A DNA stretch of 64,000 nucleotides from CAVPUA01 sp963828015. Its GTDB lineage: Bacteria > Actinomycetota > Actinomycetes > Mycobacteriales > Jatrophihabitantaceae. Positions 56,396 through 64,000 of the stretch are shown piece by piece (position 1 is the first letter of the stretch; every line of letters starts with the position of its first letter). The notes beneath the pieces were generated by a model that saw only the letters and a program-made list of their open reading frames with translations, did not search any database and was not told the origin of the DNA. The stretch spans positions 310,001 through 374,000 of the forward strand of contig CAWHCD010000004.1 of NCBI GenBank assembly GCA_963828015.1, written 5' to 3'. The translations under genes and the position numbers were made by a program.

Positions 56396-56550
56396 TGCTG
56401 GACCGTGACGTGGGTGAACCAGAGCTTGGGGTCCAGCCACGGGAACACGACGAACAGCAGCAGGGCGCACACGGCCGCCACCAGCACGACGGCCTGCAGC
56501 ACGCGCAGCGCCACCCCGCCCGGCAGGCGGTGCCAGATCCAGACGTACAT
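56392..56550 (-). CDS. 52-residue single-pass membrane protein
   Basis: Small gene between sortase and pabA, two bases after the sortase stop and overlapping pabA by four bases. It encodes MYVWIWHRLPGGVALRVLQA followed by a hydrophobic helix (VVLVAAVCALLLFVVFPWL) and a short tail ending VTVQQ. One helix with a basic N-terminal side predicts N-in topology. The tight packing argues that it is translated. I know no named family, but similar small proteins occur at this place in other actinobacteria. Confidence 0.75.
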   Translation of the reverse strand: MYVWIWHRLPGGVALRVLQAVVLVAAVCALLLFVVFPWLDPKLWFTHVTVQQ

Positions 56551-56552
56551 CG

Positions 56553-57458
56553 CTAGATCGTCCCTCCGTCGAGTTCCTTGGGCAGGGCCCCCGGCTGACC
56601 CGAGGCAGTGGGGGCGCGCGCGACCGTGCGGGCCAGATAAGCGTGCACGATCATGCGCTGCGTCGCACTGAATTTCGGGGTGCACGTGGTCATCGTCATC
56701 AGCGCGCCCGTGGCCTGATCGGCGTTGACGCCGAGGTTGTTCGGCACCGGAAGCACCACCTTGCCGTCGCTGGGATCGACGATCTCCCGTCCGACCACGC
56801 CGGAGGCGAGCGCCTGGGCCGGCGGCGGCGCGGTGACGGTGGCGCCCGCCGGGGCGCTCGCACCGGTCACCGACAGGTTGCCGGTCGCGACGTCGCCGAA
56901 GACCCGGTAGATGTACCACTCGGTCGCCGTCTCGACCACGACCGCGTCCCCGGGCTTGAGCTGGTCGAGGTTGAGGAACGGCTCGCCCTTGCCGACCCGG
57001 TGCCCGGCGACGGCGAAGTCGCCCTTCTGGCCAGGCAGCTGCGAGTCGACGTAGTGCCCCGGGCCCTTCTCCAGCGAGCTGTCGTCGGTTCCCTGCACGA
57101 TCGCGAAGTGGTAGTCATCGCCCAGCCTCGGAATGTAGAGGTTCGCGATACCGCTGCCGATCGGGATCGTCTGCTGACTCCCACCGGGCAGGGTCGCCTG
57201 AGCGAGGGGATTCTGGTTGTTGGCGAAGGCCTGGACGAGATCGTTCTCGACCTTCTGCTGCTTGTAGTGGGCGAAGATGTTGGTCACCCAGACCTCGTAG
57301 ACCACGAACAGCATGAGCACCAGGCCCAGGGTCACCAGCAGCTCGCCGAGCCCGAAGAGCGTCGTGCGCACCGGGTCCTTGGCTCGACGTGGGCCAGGCG
57401 CGTCCGGACCGCCCGGGTCGACGACGGCCGTACCGTCGCTGGGCGGTTCTTCGGTCAT
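56553..57458 (-). CDS. Class E sortase
   Basis: Membrane-anchored transpeptidase that attaches LAxTG-type proteins to peptidoglycan. The 301-residue protein has a cytoplasmic tail, one helix (LGELLVTLGLVLMLFVVYEV) and the sortase barrel. Catalytic residues are His in FAVAGHRVGKGEPF, Cys in MTMTTCTPKFSATQRM, and Arg in the same segment. An insert (SVTGASAPAGATVTAPPP) is a loop seen in class E enzymes. It overlaps DUF881 by four bases. No substrate with a sorting signal was found in the window. Confidence 0.93.
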   Translation of the reverse strand: MTEEPPSDGTAVVDPGGPDAPGPRRAKDPVRTTLFGLGELLVTLGLVLMLFVVYEVWVTNIFAHYKQQKVENDLVQAFANNQNPLAQATLPGGSQQTIPIGSGIANLYIPRLGDDYHFAIVQGTDDSSLEKGPGHYVDSQLPGQKGDFAVAGHRVGKGEPFLNLDQLKPGDAVVVETATEWYIYRVFGDVATGNLSVTGASAPAGATVTAPPPAQALASGVVGREIVDPSDGKVVLPVPNNLGVNADQATGALMTMTTCTPKFSATQRMIVHAYLARTVARAPTASGQPGALPKELDGGTI

Positions 57459-58228
57459 TTCGGGAGCACCTTCGCATAGGACAACGAGACGGAGCCATCG
57501 TAGGCGTTAATTTGAAGTGTGTCGTTCTGACTGACGGTGTAACTCAGCCCGTAATAAGCTGCGGCCTGCCGGAACAGGCTGACCCCGGGCGAGGCGTCGA
57601 GCTGGGCGTGCATGGCCGAGTACGGGCCGATCGCCTCCACCCGGTAGGGCGGGGAGAAGACCCGGCCGTTGAGTAGCAGCGTGTTACCGACACAGCGCAC
57701 AGCCGAGGTGGCAATGATGCGCTGCCCGGCGACGGTCATCGCCTCGGCACCGCCGGCCCACAGTGCATTGACCACGGCCTGCAGATCGGACTGGTGCACG
57801 ACGAGCTGATTCAGATCGACGTTCGGGACGGTCGGCACCGAGGACGCGTCGTTGAGGACGACGCTGATGCCCGGGCCGGAGAGCGGAGTGAGCCCGGCCG
57901 GCGCGAGCAGCGGCGCCTGCGCCGCCTGCGCGGTCGCCACGTCGGCGTTGCCCTTGGCCGCGTCATTGGTCTCGGCGGTGATCTGACGCTGCAGGGCCGA
58001 GGCCTGCGCCAACTCGGAGTTGACCTTCCCTTCGGCGTTGCGAACCAGACCGGGCAGGTCGGCCGAACTCTGCGAGGTGCGCAGGTCGGTGCCATGCGAG
58101 GTGCGCGCGCTGACCGCGAAGATCAGTCCGGCCAACAACGCCATGACCGGCACCAGGTGCCGCCAGGGCGAGCGCGGGGCGCCCTCGGGACCCCGCCGAA
58201 GCCCCCACGACTCCGCAAGTTTCGGCAC
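57455..58228 (-). CDS. DUF881 family membrane-anchored protein
   Basis: A 257-residue envelope protein equivalent in position to Rv0012. A basic N-terminus and one helix (VPVMALLAGLIFAVSA) are followed by a coiled-coil (residues about 55-95) and the DUF881 domain. The domain has GPGISVVLNDASSVP, LQAVVNALWAGGAEAMTVAG, TLLLNGRVFSPPYRVEAIG and an AYYGLSY stretch near the end. The family is linked by position to divisome genes but has no proven biochemical role. Confidence 0.93.
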   Translation of the reverse strand: MPKLAESWGLRRGPEGAPRSPWRHLVPVMALLAGLIFAVSARTSHGTDLRTSQSSADLPGLVRNAEGKVNSELAQASALQRQITAETNDAAKGNADVATAQAAQAPLLAPAGLTPLSGPGISVVLNDASSVPTVPNVDLNQLVVHQSDLQAVVNALWAGGAEAMTVAGQRIIATSAVRCVGNTLLLNGRVFSPPYRVEAIGPYSAMHAQLDASPGVSLFRQAAAYYGLSYTVSQNDTLQINAYDGSVSLSYAKVLPK

Positions 58229-58304
58229 AGACGACTACGCTAGCTCAGCAGCGCCACGCTATAGGTCACGCCGCTCGCCACGTACCTCGTCCAGGGAGTC
58301 CGCA

Positions 58305-58577
58305 GTGCCGAAGTCCAAGGTTCGCAAGAAGCCGGAAAGCTCCGCTCCCCGTTCCTCGGGTGTGGCGACGAGCGCCGTCGCTCGGGCCGCGGCCCCGAGC
58401 CCGACCTGGTACCCGATCGTGATGACGCTCATCCTGGTCCTGGGGCTGGCCTACCTCGTCGTCTACTACCTCGCGGGCAACAGCATTCCGTTCATGCACA
58501 GCCTCGGCGCGTGGAACTTCGCGGTCGGCTTCGGGATCATGATCGTGGGACTGATGATGGCGGTGCGCTGGCGCTAG
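58305..58577 (+). CDS. crgA: Cell division protein CrgA
   Basis: Small divisome membrane protein that coordinates septum formation. The GTG start gives a 90-residue protein with basic MPKSKVRKKPESSAP and a Ser/Ala-rich tail. Two helices follow (WYPIVMTLILVLGLAYLVVY and WNFAVGFGIMIVGLMMAVRW) joined by a short loop with NSIPFMHSLGAWN, the usual CrgA pattern. It is divergent from DUF881, as in M. tuberculosis (Rv0011c/Rv0012). Confidence 0.95.
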   Translation: MPKSKVRKKPESSAPRSSGVATSAVARAAAPSPTWYPIVMTLILVLGLAYLVVYYLAGNSIPFMHSLGAWNFAVGFGIMIVGLMMAVRWR

Positions 58578-58592
58578 CCGGCCGAGTCGACG

Positions 58593-58656
58593 TTATCCCC
58601 ATGCCTGTGATTACACCCCTGTAGTTCTCCCCAGCTGTGGATAGCTCTGTGGATGA
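58593..58656. other. Cluster of near-consensus DnaA-box-like 9-mers
   Basis: TTATCCCCA (58593-58601), TGTGGATAG (58636-58644) and TGTGGATGA (58648-58656) each differ by one base from the TTATCCACA consensus or its complement. They fall within 64 bp in the crgA-PH intergenic region and the very start of the next gene. Confidence 0.4.
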
Positions 58657-59071
58657 CTCCGTTCGAGCCCCACGCGTGTCCTTCGGGCCGTCGCGGCGGC
58701 TCAGTTTCGGCGCCCTGGGCGGCGGTCTGGTCGCGGGTGTTCTCGCGCTGCTGAGCGGGGATCCGCAGGGCCGCTTGCTGCTCGGGATCGCGGCGGTGCT
58801 GCTACTGGCCCTCGGCGGTTACGACGTCCTACTCACCCCGCGATTGGTGGCCACTGCCAGTGGCCTGACGGTCCGTACGCTCGCGCTTCGGGCTGAGCTG
58901 GCCTGGTCGAGCGTGAGCGCGGTCCGCCTGGACGAACGAGCTCGCTACGGGCTGACCAGCCGCACGCTCGAGATCGACGCCGGCCCGACTCTGGTCGTGT
59001 TGGGGCGCCATAGCCTGGGCCGCGAACCTCGCGAGGCCTACGAGCTGGTGACTGCGTTCCGGCCGAGCTGA
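58637..59071 (+). CDS. PH-domain-like small membrane protein (Rv0010c-like)
   Basis: A 144-residue protein with two membrane helices (FGALGGGLVAGVLALLSG and LLLGIAAVLLLALGGYDVLL) followed by a bacterial PH-like beta domain (PRLVATASGLTVRTLALRA, AWSSVSAVRLDERARYG, RTLEIDAGPTLVVLGRHSLG). The position next to crgA matches Rv0010c. The start is GTG 58637, though the in-frame GTG 58649 is possible. Its stop faces the rhomboid stop one base apart. Confidence 0.85.
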   Translation: MDSSVDDSVRAPRVSFGPSRRLSFGALGGGLVAGVLALLSGDPQGRLLLGIAAVLLLALGGYDVLLTPRLVATASGLTVRTLALRAELAWSSVSAVRLDERARYGLTSRTLEIDAGPTLVVLGRHSLGREPREAYELVTAFRPS

Positions 59072-59072
59072 G

Positions 59073-59981
59073 CTAACCCAGCACCGCGGTTCGATAGGCG
59101 ACGAGCAGCAACAGCACGCCCAAGATCAACGCCATCCCGCCCAACTGCATGGCCATGGACAGGCGCCGCCGCGACCACGGCAACCCCGCCAAGGCGATCG
59201 CGGTCAGGCCGCCGACGACGAACCCACCGACGTGGCCCAGCTTCGAGACGTTCGGGACGCTGATCGTGAAGATGAAGTTGACGACGATCGTGAGGATCAA
59301 ATAGCGCCGGTCGAAGCCCAGTTCGTTCACGAACAACAGGCAGGCCGCGAACAACCCGTAGATAGCGCCGGAAGCACCGACCACCAGCGTCCCGCGGTCG
59401 CCGAAGACGTAGACCGCGACGCCGCCCCCGAAGCCGGCCAGCAGGTACAACGCACCGAAGCGCCACCACCCGAGCAAACGTTCCAGCGGCGGACCGACGA
59501 TGCCCAGCGCCACCATGTTCAGCGTGATGTGGAGGAGGTTCTCGTGCAGGAAGGCGGACTCGATCAGCCGCATGTACTGGTGGTTGTGGGCGACCAGATA
59601 GGGCGAGAGAAACCAGTTCGAGAACAACGAGCTGTCGTGGGGATCGTTGATGTCGTGGGACTCCGACACCGTGATCAGGTAGACCGCGATGTTCATCGCG
59701 ATGAACGCCCAGGTGACGTAGGGCAGCGCGGCGCTCGCCTGAACGGGCGCCCCGACCGAGGTCCGGGCGACCCGGATGCTACGGCTGCCCAGCTTCACGT
59801 CGTCGGGACAGTGGAACCCCACCGAGGCCGGGCGCATGCAATCCGAGCAGATCGGACGATCGCAGCGAGTGCACCGAACCAGTGTTTCGCGCATCGGGTG
59901 GCGGTAGCAGCGCGGCACGGCAACGGGGTCCGCGACGTGGTCGCCGGTATTGGACTCCTCGCTGCTCGTGCTCCCCGTCAT
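59073..59981 (-). CDS. Rhomboid-family intramembrane serine protease with N-terminal B-box-like zinc finger
   Basis: Cleaves transmembrane substrates within the bilayer. ATG 59981 gives 302 residues. The N-terminal module (CYRHPMRETLVRCTRC ... ICSDCMRPASVGFHC) holds Cys/His pairs of a B-box-type zinc finger. The rhomboid domain has seven or so helices, HENLLHITLNMVALGIVGPP, the nucleophile in VVGASGAIYGLFAA and the catalytic His in SKLGHVGGFVVG. A longer N-terminus into the ppi gene is possible but would overlap it by 32 bp. Confidence 0.94.
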   Translation of the reverse strand: MTGSTSSEESNTGDHVADPVAVPRCYRHPMRETLVRCTRCDRPICSDCMRPASVGFHCPDDVKLGSRSIRVARTSVGAPVQASAALPYVTWAFIAMNIAVYLITVSESHDINDPHDSSLFSNWFLSPYLVAHNHQYMRLIESAFLHENLLHITLNMVALGIVGPPLERLLGWWRFGALYLLAGFGGGVAVYVFGDRGTLVVGASGAIYGLFAACLLFVNELGFDRRYLILTIVVNFIFTISVPNVSKLGHVGGFVVGGLTAIALAGLPWSRRRLSMAMQLGGMALILGVLLLLVAYRTAVLG

Positions 59982-59991
59982 GTCAGCCGGA

Positions 59992-60558
59992 TCAGCCCTC
60001 ACTTGGGGCGTCGGCCGCTCCAACGTCGATCGTCACCGATTCGATTCGCACTTCCTGAACCGGACGATCGCCGCGGTCAGTGGGCGTGCCGGCGATGGCA
60101 TCGACCACGGCCCGGCTGGGTGCGTCCGCGACCTCGCCGAAGATGGTGTGCTTGCGGTTGAGCCAGTTGGTCTCGGCCACCGTGATGAAGAACTGCGAAC
60201 CGTTCGTGCCCGGGCCCGAGTTGGCCATCGCGAGCAGGTAGGGCCGGTCGAAGCTGAGCTCGGGGTGGAACTCGTCGTCGAAGCGGTAACCCGGCCCGCC
60301 GGTACCGCGGCCCAGCGGGTCGCCGCCCTGGATCATGAAGTTGGGGATCACCCGGTGAAAGACGGTGCCGTCATAGAGCTGGTCGGTCGTCTTCGCGCCG
60401 GTGCCCGGGTGGGTCCATTCCTTCGTGCCCTGGGCGAGTTCGACGAAGTTGCGCACCGTCTTCGGCGCTTGATCAGCAAACAGGTTGACGCGAATGTCAC
60501 CGGCGCTGGTGTGCAGGGTCGCGGTCTGGTCAGGCACGTGGAGTCGTCCTTCGGTCAT
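59992..60558 (-). CDS. ppiA: Peptidyl-prolyl cis-trans isomerase, cyclophilin type
   Basis: Cytoplasmic cyclophilin that speeds proline isomerisation. The 188-residue protein has QTATLHTSAGDIRVNLF, QAPKTVRNFVELAQGTK, the active-site FHRVIPNFMIQGGDP, and LAMANSGPGTNGSQFFIT followed by NRKHTIFGEV. It is close in size and sequence pattern to M. tuberculosis PpiA (Rv0009). ATG 60558 is used; ATG 60579 is an alternative with no better Shine-Dalgarno. The rhomboid gene follows 10 bp downstream. Confidence 0.95.
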   Translation of the reverse strand: MTEGRLHVPDQTATLHTSAGDIRVNLFADQAPKTVRNFVELAQGTKEWTHPGTGAKTTDQLYDGTVFHRVIPNFMIQGGDPLGRGTGGPGYRFDDEFHPELSFDRPYLLAMANSGPGTNGSQFFITVAETNWLNRKHTIFGEVADAPSRAVVDAIAGTPTDRGDRPVQEVRIESVTIDVGAADAPSEG

Positions 60559-60655
60559 AGGTCGGATGCCGGTTGACATCGACGATCAGCTGCCAGGCGG
60601 TGCTACTGGCCTGGCTCCCATCCTGCCACGCGTGCAGTGAGCCGCCCTAGAGCGC

Positions 60656-61279
60656 TCAGAAGTGCGGGGCGATCTGCGTGGCGATGGCCTTGGCGTTGAA
60701 GCTGACGTCGGTCTGTTGAGTGTGCACGATGACCATCACCGGGCCCTTGGCGAACACGCAGGCCCAGTCGTTGTTGCCGTCCGCGGGGTTGAACGCCGTC
60801 TTGTACAAGACCGCGTCGACGCCCGGGACCAGATTCGGCACGGCGATGGGCGGCGTGCCGGAAACGCCGGCCTGCGCGGTGGCCACCATGGCGCTGCGGG
60901 CTGAGGTCGCATCCGGGAACGTCGTCGGGACGATGTCGGCGACGGCCTGGTAAGGCGCGGAGTAGAAGTAGAACCGGCACCCGGGCGGGGTCGTCGTGGT
61001 GATGACCGAGCTTCGGTACACGTGATCGCCCTCGGCGTCGGCCACGTCGGCGTTGGAGATGTACGGGCACGGGCCCTCGGTCTCCCCTGCCGGCATCGGC
61101 GCGTTCGAGTGACCAAGCGGGCTGACCGCGACCGCCGGCGCCGGTGCGTACGTCGACGCGCTCGGGGTCGGTGCGACGATCGTCTGGGTGCTCGTGTGGT
61201 GGATCGTCTCCACGCTGGTCGCCCCGTGCGCGGTACATGCGCTCAGTAGGAGCACACCCACGAGGAGCAGGGCCTTCAT
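60656..61279 (-). CDS. DUF2020-like lipoprotein
   Basis: A 207-residue secreted lipoprotein. MKALLLVGVLLLSACTAHG is a signal peptide with lipobox LSAC. A Thr/Pro/Ala-rich linker precedes a domain with EGPCPYISNADVADAEGDHV, PPGCRFYFYSAPYQ and DWACVFAKGPVMVIVHTQQ. The 'CPY...' start and paired Cys match what I recall of DUF2020 proteins of corynebacteria and relatives. The ATG overlaps gatD as ATGA, so it is the last gene of the murT-gatD operon. Confidence 0.8.
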   Translation of the reverse strand: MKALLLVGVLLLSACTAHGATSVETIHHTSTQTIVAPTPSASTYAPAPAVAVSPLGHSNAPMPAGETEGPCPYISNADVADAEGDHVYRSSVITTTTPPGCRFYFYSAPYQAVADIVPTTFPDATSARSAMVATAQAGVSGTPPIAVPNLVPGVDAVLYKTAFNPADGNNDWACVFAKGPVMVIVHTQQTDVSFNAKAIATQIAPHF

Positions 61280-61986
61280 CGGGGCCGACCCAGCGCCACG
61301 GTGGCCGCCCGGGCTGACAGCTCGTCGTCCAACGGTTCGAGTTCGGCGTCGACGCCCTGGCGGTGCAACGCCCGCCGCAACAACTCGTCGGCGAAGCCCG
61401 CACTCTTGGCCAGTACCGGACCGTGCAGGTAGGTGCCGAACACGTTGTCGCGCACCGCACCCTCGGTCCGGTCGGAGCCGTTGTTGCCGCGTCCGGTCAG
61501 GGTCTGCCCGAGCGGGCGTACTCCGGGGCCCAGCTCGGTCAGCCCGCTGTGGTTCTCATAGCCCACCAGGACCAACCCGTCGGGGGTGGTCACCGAGTTG
61601 TTGCCGATGAGCCGCGTCGCTGATCCGACCGTCTCTACATCGAGTACGCCCGCGCCCGGGATCCGGCGGCCATCGTGGGTGCGGAACTCGTGCCCGAGCA
61701 GTTGGTACGTGCCACAGATCGCGAGCATCACCACCCCGTCGTCGGCCAACGCCTGCAACTGCCGCGCGCGAGAGACGAAGTCGGTGCCGATGTCGCCCTG
61801 GGCCGCGTCCTGTCCCCCGCCGCCGATGACGATGTCGACGTCGGCGGGCAGGGCGTCACCGGCGTTGACCGGAACAACCCGCACCTCGATGCCCCGCCAT
61901 TCCAGCCGCTTGCGCAGCACCAGGACGTTGCCGGTGTCGCCGTAGATGTTGAGCTCCTGCGGGTACAGATGCACCAGCGTGATCAT
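61276..61986 (-). CDS. gatD: Lipid II isoglutaminyl synthase glutaminase subunit GatD
   Basis: Releases ammonia from glutamine for amidation of the D-Glu residue in lipid II by MurT. The 236-residue class I-type (CobB/CobQ-like) amidotransferase has LVHLYPQELNIYGDTGN, the nucleophile Cys in LAICGTYQLLGHEF and the catalytic His in FGTYLHGPVLAKS. The ATG overlaps the murT stop as ATGA, as expected for subunits made together. Confidence 0.94.
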   Translation of the reverse strand: MITLVHLYPQELNIYGDTGNVLVLRKRLEWRGIEVRVVPVNAGDALPADVDIVIGGGGQDAAQGDIGTDFVSRARQLQALADDGVVMLAICGTYQLLGHEFRTHDGRRIPGAGVLDVETVGSATRLIGNNSVTTPDGLVLVGYENHSGLTELGPGVRPLGQTLTGRGNNGSDRTEGAVRDNVFGTYLHGPVLAKSAGFADELLRRALHRQGVDAELEPLDDELSARAATVALGRPR

Positions 61987-63245
61987 GCCGCGACACCTAC
62001 CTTGACGAGGCTGGCATGCAGTGACCACATGGCGGTATAGGTGCTGAAGATGGCGACCTGCTCGCCCGGATGGACGTGCGCGACCGCGCTGCGCAGGGCG
62101 GCTTCGAGATCGGGCTCGACCTCGGCGACCTCGACGTCGTCGTATCGCAGCCGGACCGCCATGTCAGCCGCCCGGGTGCCCGACGTCGACAGTCGGGTCG
62201 GGCGCCCGCGCAAGGACTCGAACGGCACATCCCACAACCAGGAGACATCGCGCCCGTCGGCGTAGTCGTCGTTGATCACGATCACCACGGCGGCCGGCTC
62301 GCTCGTATCGAGGACGCGCAGCGATTGACGGAACCCGGCCGGGTTCTTGACCAGGTGCAGGACGACGGTCCGCTCGTCGACCAGGAAGCTCTGGCCCCGC
62401 CCGAAGGCCGGTTCGATCTCGGCCAGGCCGGTGGTGATCTCGGCCGGACTGAGCCCGAAGGTCAGGGCCAGCGCCGCCGCCCCGGCAGCGTTCTGCGCGT
62501 TGTGCGGTCCGGCCGCGCGCAGTACGAAGCTGATCCGCTGACCGGCGAGCAACAACACGGTGTCCTCCGCACCCGGGCCGGGGAGCTGCACCAACTCGGC
62601 TTGGGCCGGATGCTGCGATATATAGGCCGGGCCGCCGTAGAGCTCCTCGTCGTTCGGGAACGCCGGCCGCAGCTCGGGACTCACCCCGTAGTAGCTCACG
62701 CCGGCCGCGGTCTGCGCGGCCAAGGCCGCGATCCGCGGATCATCGCGGTTGAGCACCACCGCGCCGGTCGTGGCGGCGGCGACCTGTCCCAACAGGCCCG
62801 CGGTGGTGTCGATCTCGCCGAAGCGGTCCAGTTGATCGCGCATGACGTTGAGCAGCAGAGCCCGGGTCGGGGGCACGACCTCGGCGAAACGCACGGCCCA
62901 CGCCTCGTCGAGTTCGAACACGGCCACGTCGTAGGCCAGCCGACCGGTCCAGCTCGAGTGCTCGATCGCCGCGGTGATCGTCCCGCGCACGAAGTTGGAG
63001 CCGGTGTCATTGGTCAGCACCCGGTAGCGCCGGCCCAGAATGGTGGCCACCATCTTGGTGGTCGTGGTTTTGCCGTTGGTCCCGCTGACCACGACCACGC
63101 CGTGCGTCAGCTTGGCCATCGCGCTCGGCAGGTAGCGCGGGAACACCTTCTCCACGACCAGGCCGGGCAGCGCGTTTCCGCGCCGCCCGATAAGGCGCAG
63201 GCTCAGCAGTGTCAGCTTGCCCAGCCAGACCGCCAACACCCTCAT
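61983..63245 (-). CDS. murT: Lipid II isoglutaminyl synthase subunit MurT (Mur ligase-like)
   Basis: ATP-dependent amidotransferase subunit that converts lipid II D-glutamate to D-isoglutamine. The 420-residue protein has the Mur-ligase P-loop VVVSGTNGKTTTTKM, DVAVFELDEAWAVRFAEVVP, VVLNRDDPRIAALAAQTAAG and the C-terminal DUF1727 domain (LVKNPAGFRQSLRVLD, VVIVINDDYADGRDVSWLWD). The four-Cys zinc ribbon found in staphylococcal MurT is not evident. ATG 63245 is 31 bp downstream of clpB. Confidence 0.94.
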   Translation of the reverse strand: MRVLAVWLGKLTLLSLRLIGRRGNALPGLVVEKVFPRYLPSAMAKLTHGVVVVSGTNGKTTTTKMVATILGRRYRVLTNDTGSNFVRGTITAAIEHSSWTGRLAYDVAVFELDEAWAVRFAEVVPPTRALLLNVMRDQLDRFGEIDTTAGLLGQVAAATTGAVVLNRDDPRIAALAAQTAAGVSYYGVSPELRPAFPNDEELYGGPAYISQHPAQAELVQLPGPGAEDTVLLLAGQRISFVLRAAGPHNAQNAAGAAALALTFGLSPAEITTGLAEIEPAFGRGQSFLVDERTVVLHLVKNPAGFRQSLRVLDTSEPAAVVIVINDDYADGRDVSWLWDVPFESLRGRPTRLSTSGTRAADMAVRLRYDDVEVAEVEPDLEAALRSAVAHVHPGEQVAIFSTYTAMWSLHASLVKVGVAA

Positions 63246-63276
63246 GATGCTGGTCAGGCTACCGGCGACCCGTCGC

Positions 63277-64000
63277 TCACGCCTGCGAACTGACCACCAG
63301 GCCCGCGCGATCCTCGTCGACCTCGACCCGGACGGTCTGCCCGTCGCGGATCTCGCCGGCCAGCAGGCTGCGGGCCAGCGGGTCCCCGATCGCCGTTTGC
63401 ACCAGCCGACGCAGTGGCCGGGCTCCGTAGAGCGGGTCGAATCCGTGGACCGCCAGCCATTCCCGGGCCGCGGGACTGACCTGCAGGCTCAGCCGACGCG
63501 ACTGGAGGCGGGCGGCGAGCGATGCGATCTGGATGTCGACGATCCCGGTGAGCTCGCCGGTGGTGAGCGCATCGAAGACCACGATGTCGTCGAGGCGGTT
63601 CAGGAATTCCGGCTTGAAATGCCCACGAACCGCAGCCATGACCGCCTGCTTCTTCTGCTCGTCCGGCGCCGCGGTGACCAGCGCCGATGAACCCAGATTC
63701 GACGTCAGGACCAGGATGACGTTGCGGAAGTCGACCGTACGACCCTGCCCATCGGTGAGCCGGCCGTCGTCGAGCACCTGCAACAGCACGTCGAAGACAT
63801 CGGGGTGCGCCTTCTCGACCTCGTCCATCAACACGACCGCGTACGGGCGGCGACGCACCGCCTCCGTCAGCTGACCGCCCTCGTCATAACCCACGTACCC
63901 GGGCGGCGCCCCGACCAGGCGGGCGACCGAGTGCTTCTCGGCGTACTCGCTCATGTCGATGCGGATGATCGCCCGTTCGTCGTCGAACAAGAACGCGGCC
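63277..64000 (-). CDS. clpB: ATP-dependent chaperone ClpB, C-terminal part (5' end beyond window)
   Basis: Hsp100 disaggregase. About 241 C-terminal residues are visible, from the end of the second AAA+ Walker A region. IIRIDMSEYAEKHSVARLVG then APPGYVGYDEGGQLTEAVRR, Walker B AVVLMDEVEKAHPDVFDVL, sensor LVLTSNLGS, the Arg-finger region KPEFLNRLDDIVVF and sensor 2 DPLYGARPLRRLVQ are present. The short tail lacks a ClpP-binding IGF/L loop in the visible part, consistent with ClpB and not ClpC/ClpX. The reading frame is open at base 64000. Confidence 0.94.
   Translation of the reverse strand, partial: AAFLFDDERAIIRIDMSEYAEKHSVARLVGAPPGYVGYDEGGQLTEAVRRRPYAVVLMDEVEKAHPDVFDVLLQVLDDGRLTDGQGRTVDFRNVILVLTSNLGSSALVTAAPDEQKKQAVMAAVRGHFKPEFLNRLDDIVVFDALTTGELTGIVDIQIASLAARLQSRRLSLQVSPAAREWLAVHGFDPLYGARPLRRLVQTAIGDPLARSLLAGEIRDGQTVRVEVDEDRAGLVVSSQA

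Overview
The window is chromosomal DNA of a high-GC actinobacterium. The evidence is the pbpA-rodA-pstP-fhaB-fhaA cluster beside a tRNA-Leu gene, CrgA, a class E sortase, a Bpa-type proteasome activator, a MurT/GatD pair, a 1,583-residue NAD-glutamate dehydrogenase, a DUF222/HNH (13E12-like) protein, many GTG/TTG starts and many ATGA/GTGA gene overlaps. No ribosomal RNA or taxon-specific marker is present, so I do not name a genus. Part of the gene content matches the oriC-proximal region of Mycobacterium tuberculosis (Rv0009 to Rv0020c), but here it is split into two blocks at opposite ends of the window.

Layout. 1-5.2 kb (minus strand): cell-wall elongation and PASTA-kinase signalling genes (pbpA, truncated at the window edge, rodA, pstP, fhaB, fhaA). 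5.2-7.8 kb: tRNA-Leu(CAG) followed by a small decayed island bounded by a 25-bp direct repeat of the tRNA 3' end; it holds a DUF6221-like gene, a tyrosine-recombinase remnant, a broken lipoprotein gene, a broken secreted-protein gene and an XRE fragment. 8.0-14.1 kb: adaptor - MacB-like ABC transporter - lipoprotein - adaptor, the first three frameshifted. 14.2-25.1 kb: membrane and stress functions (SulP transporter, K+-channel-like protein, DUF2252, SHOCT protein, glutamate decarboxylase, ClC, YihY, DHA2 drug exporter).

25.2-33.0 kb: a probable surface-polysaccharide locus with UDP-glucose dehydrogenase, an Excalibur-like/GH26 hydrolase, a processive GT2 synthase, an OafA-type acyltransferase with an SGNH domain, and a divergent second GH26-like hydrolase. 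Together they could supply UDP-glucuronate, polymerise and export a glycan, acylate it and trim it. 33-39.9 kb: mixed housekeeping genes (DUF222/HNH, adenylate kinase, Fpg/Nei glycosylase, rhodanese, GDPD, anti-sigma-like ATPase). 39.9-55.7 kb: NAD-GDH, an ArsR/permease-YHS metal(loid) pair with a candidate operator, aminotransferase, DEAD-box helicase, GDT1-type exporter, DUF4446, pheA, a GroES-like gene, serS, a HAD phosphatase, bpa, a quinone oxidoreductase and a Nudix gene.

55.7-64 kb: a second division/envelope block (pabA/trpG, a 52-residue membrane protein, sortase E, DUF881, crgA, a PH-like protein, rhomboid, cyclophilin), then a DUF2020-like lipoprotein, gatD and murT in one overlapping operon, and the 3' part of clpB.

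Caution: several genes (macA1, macB, the lipoprotein after it, the DHA2 exporter, the GH26 hydrolase, the GT2 synthase, the acyltransferase) are broken by single-base indels although their residues are otherwise well conserved. Many of these indels are one extra base in a homopolymer, which points to consensus error at least as much as to true decay. Starts and ends of those genes are given as the span of the restored reading frame.
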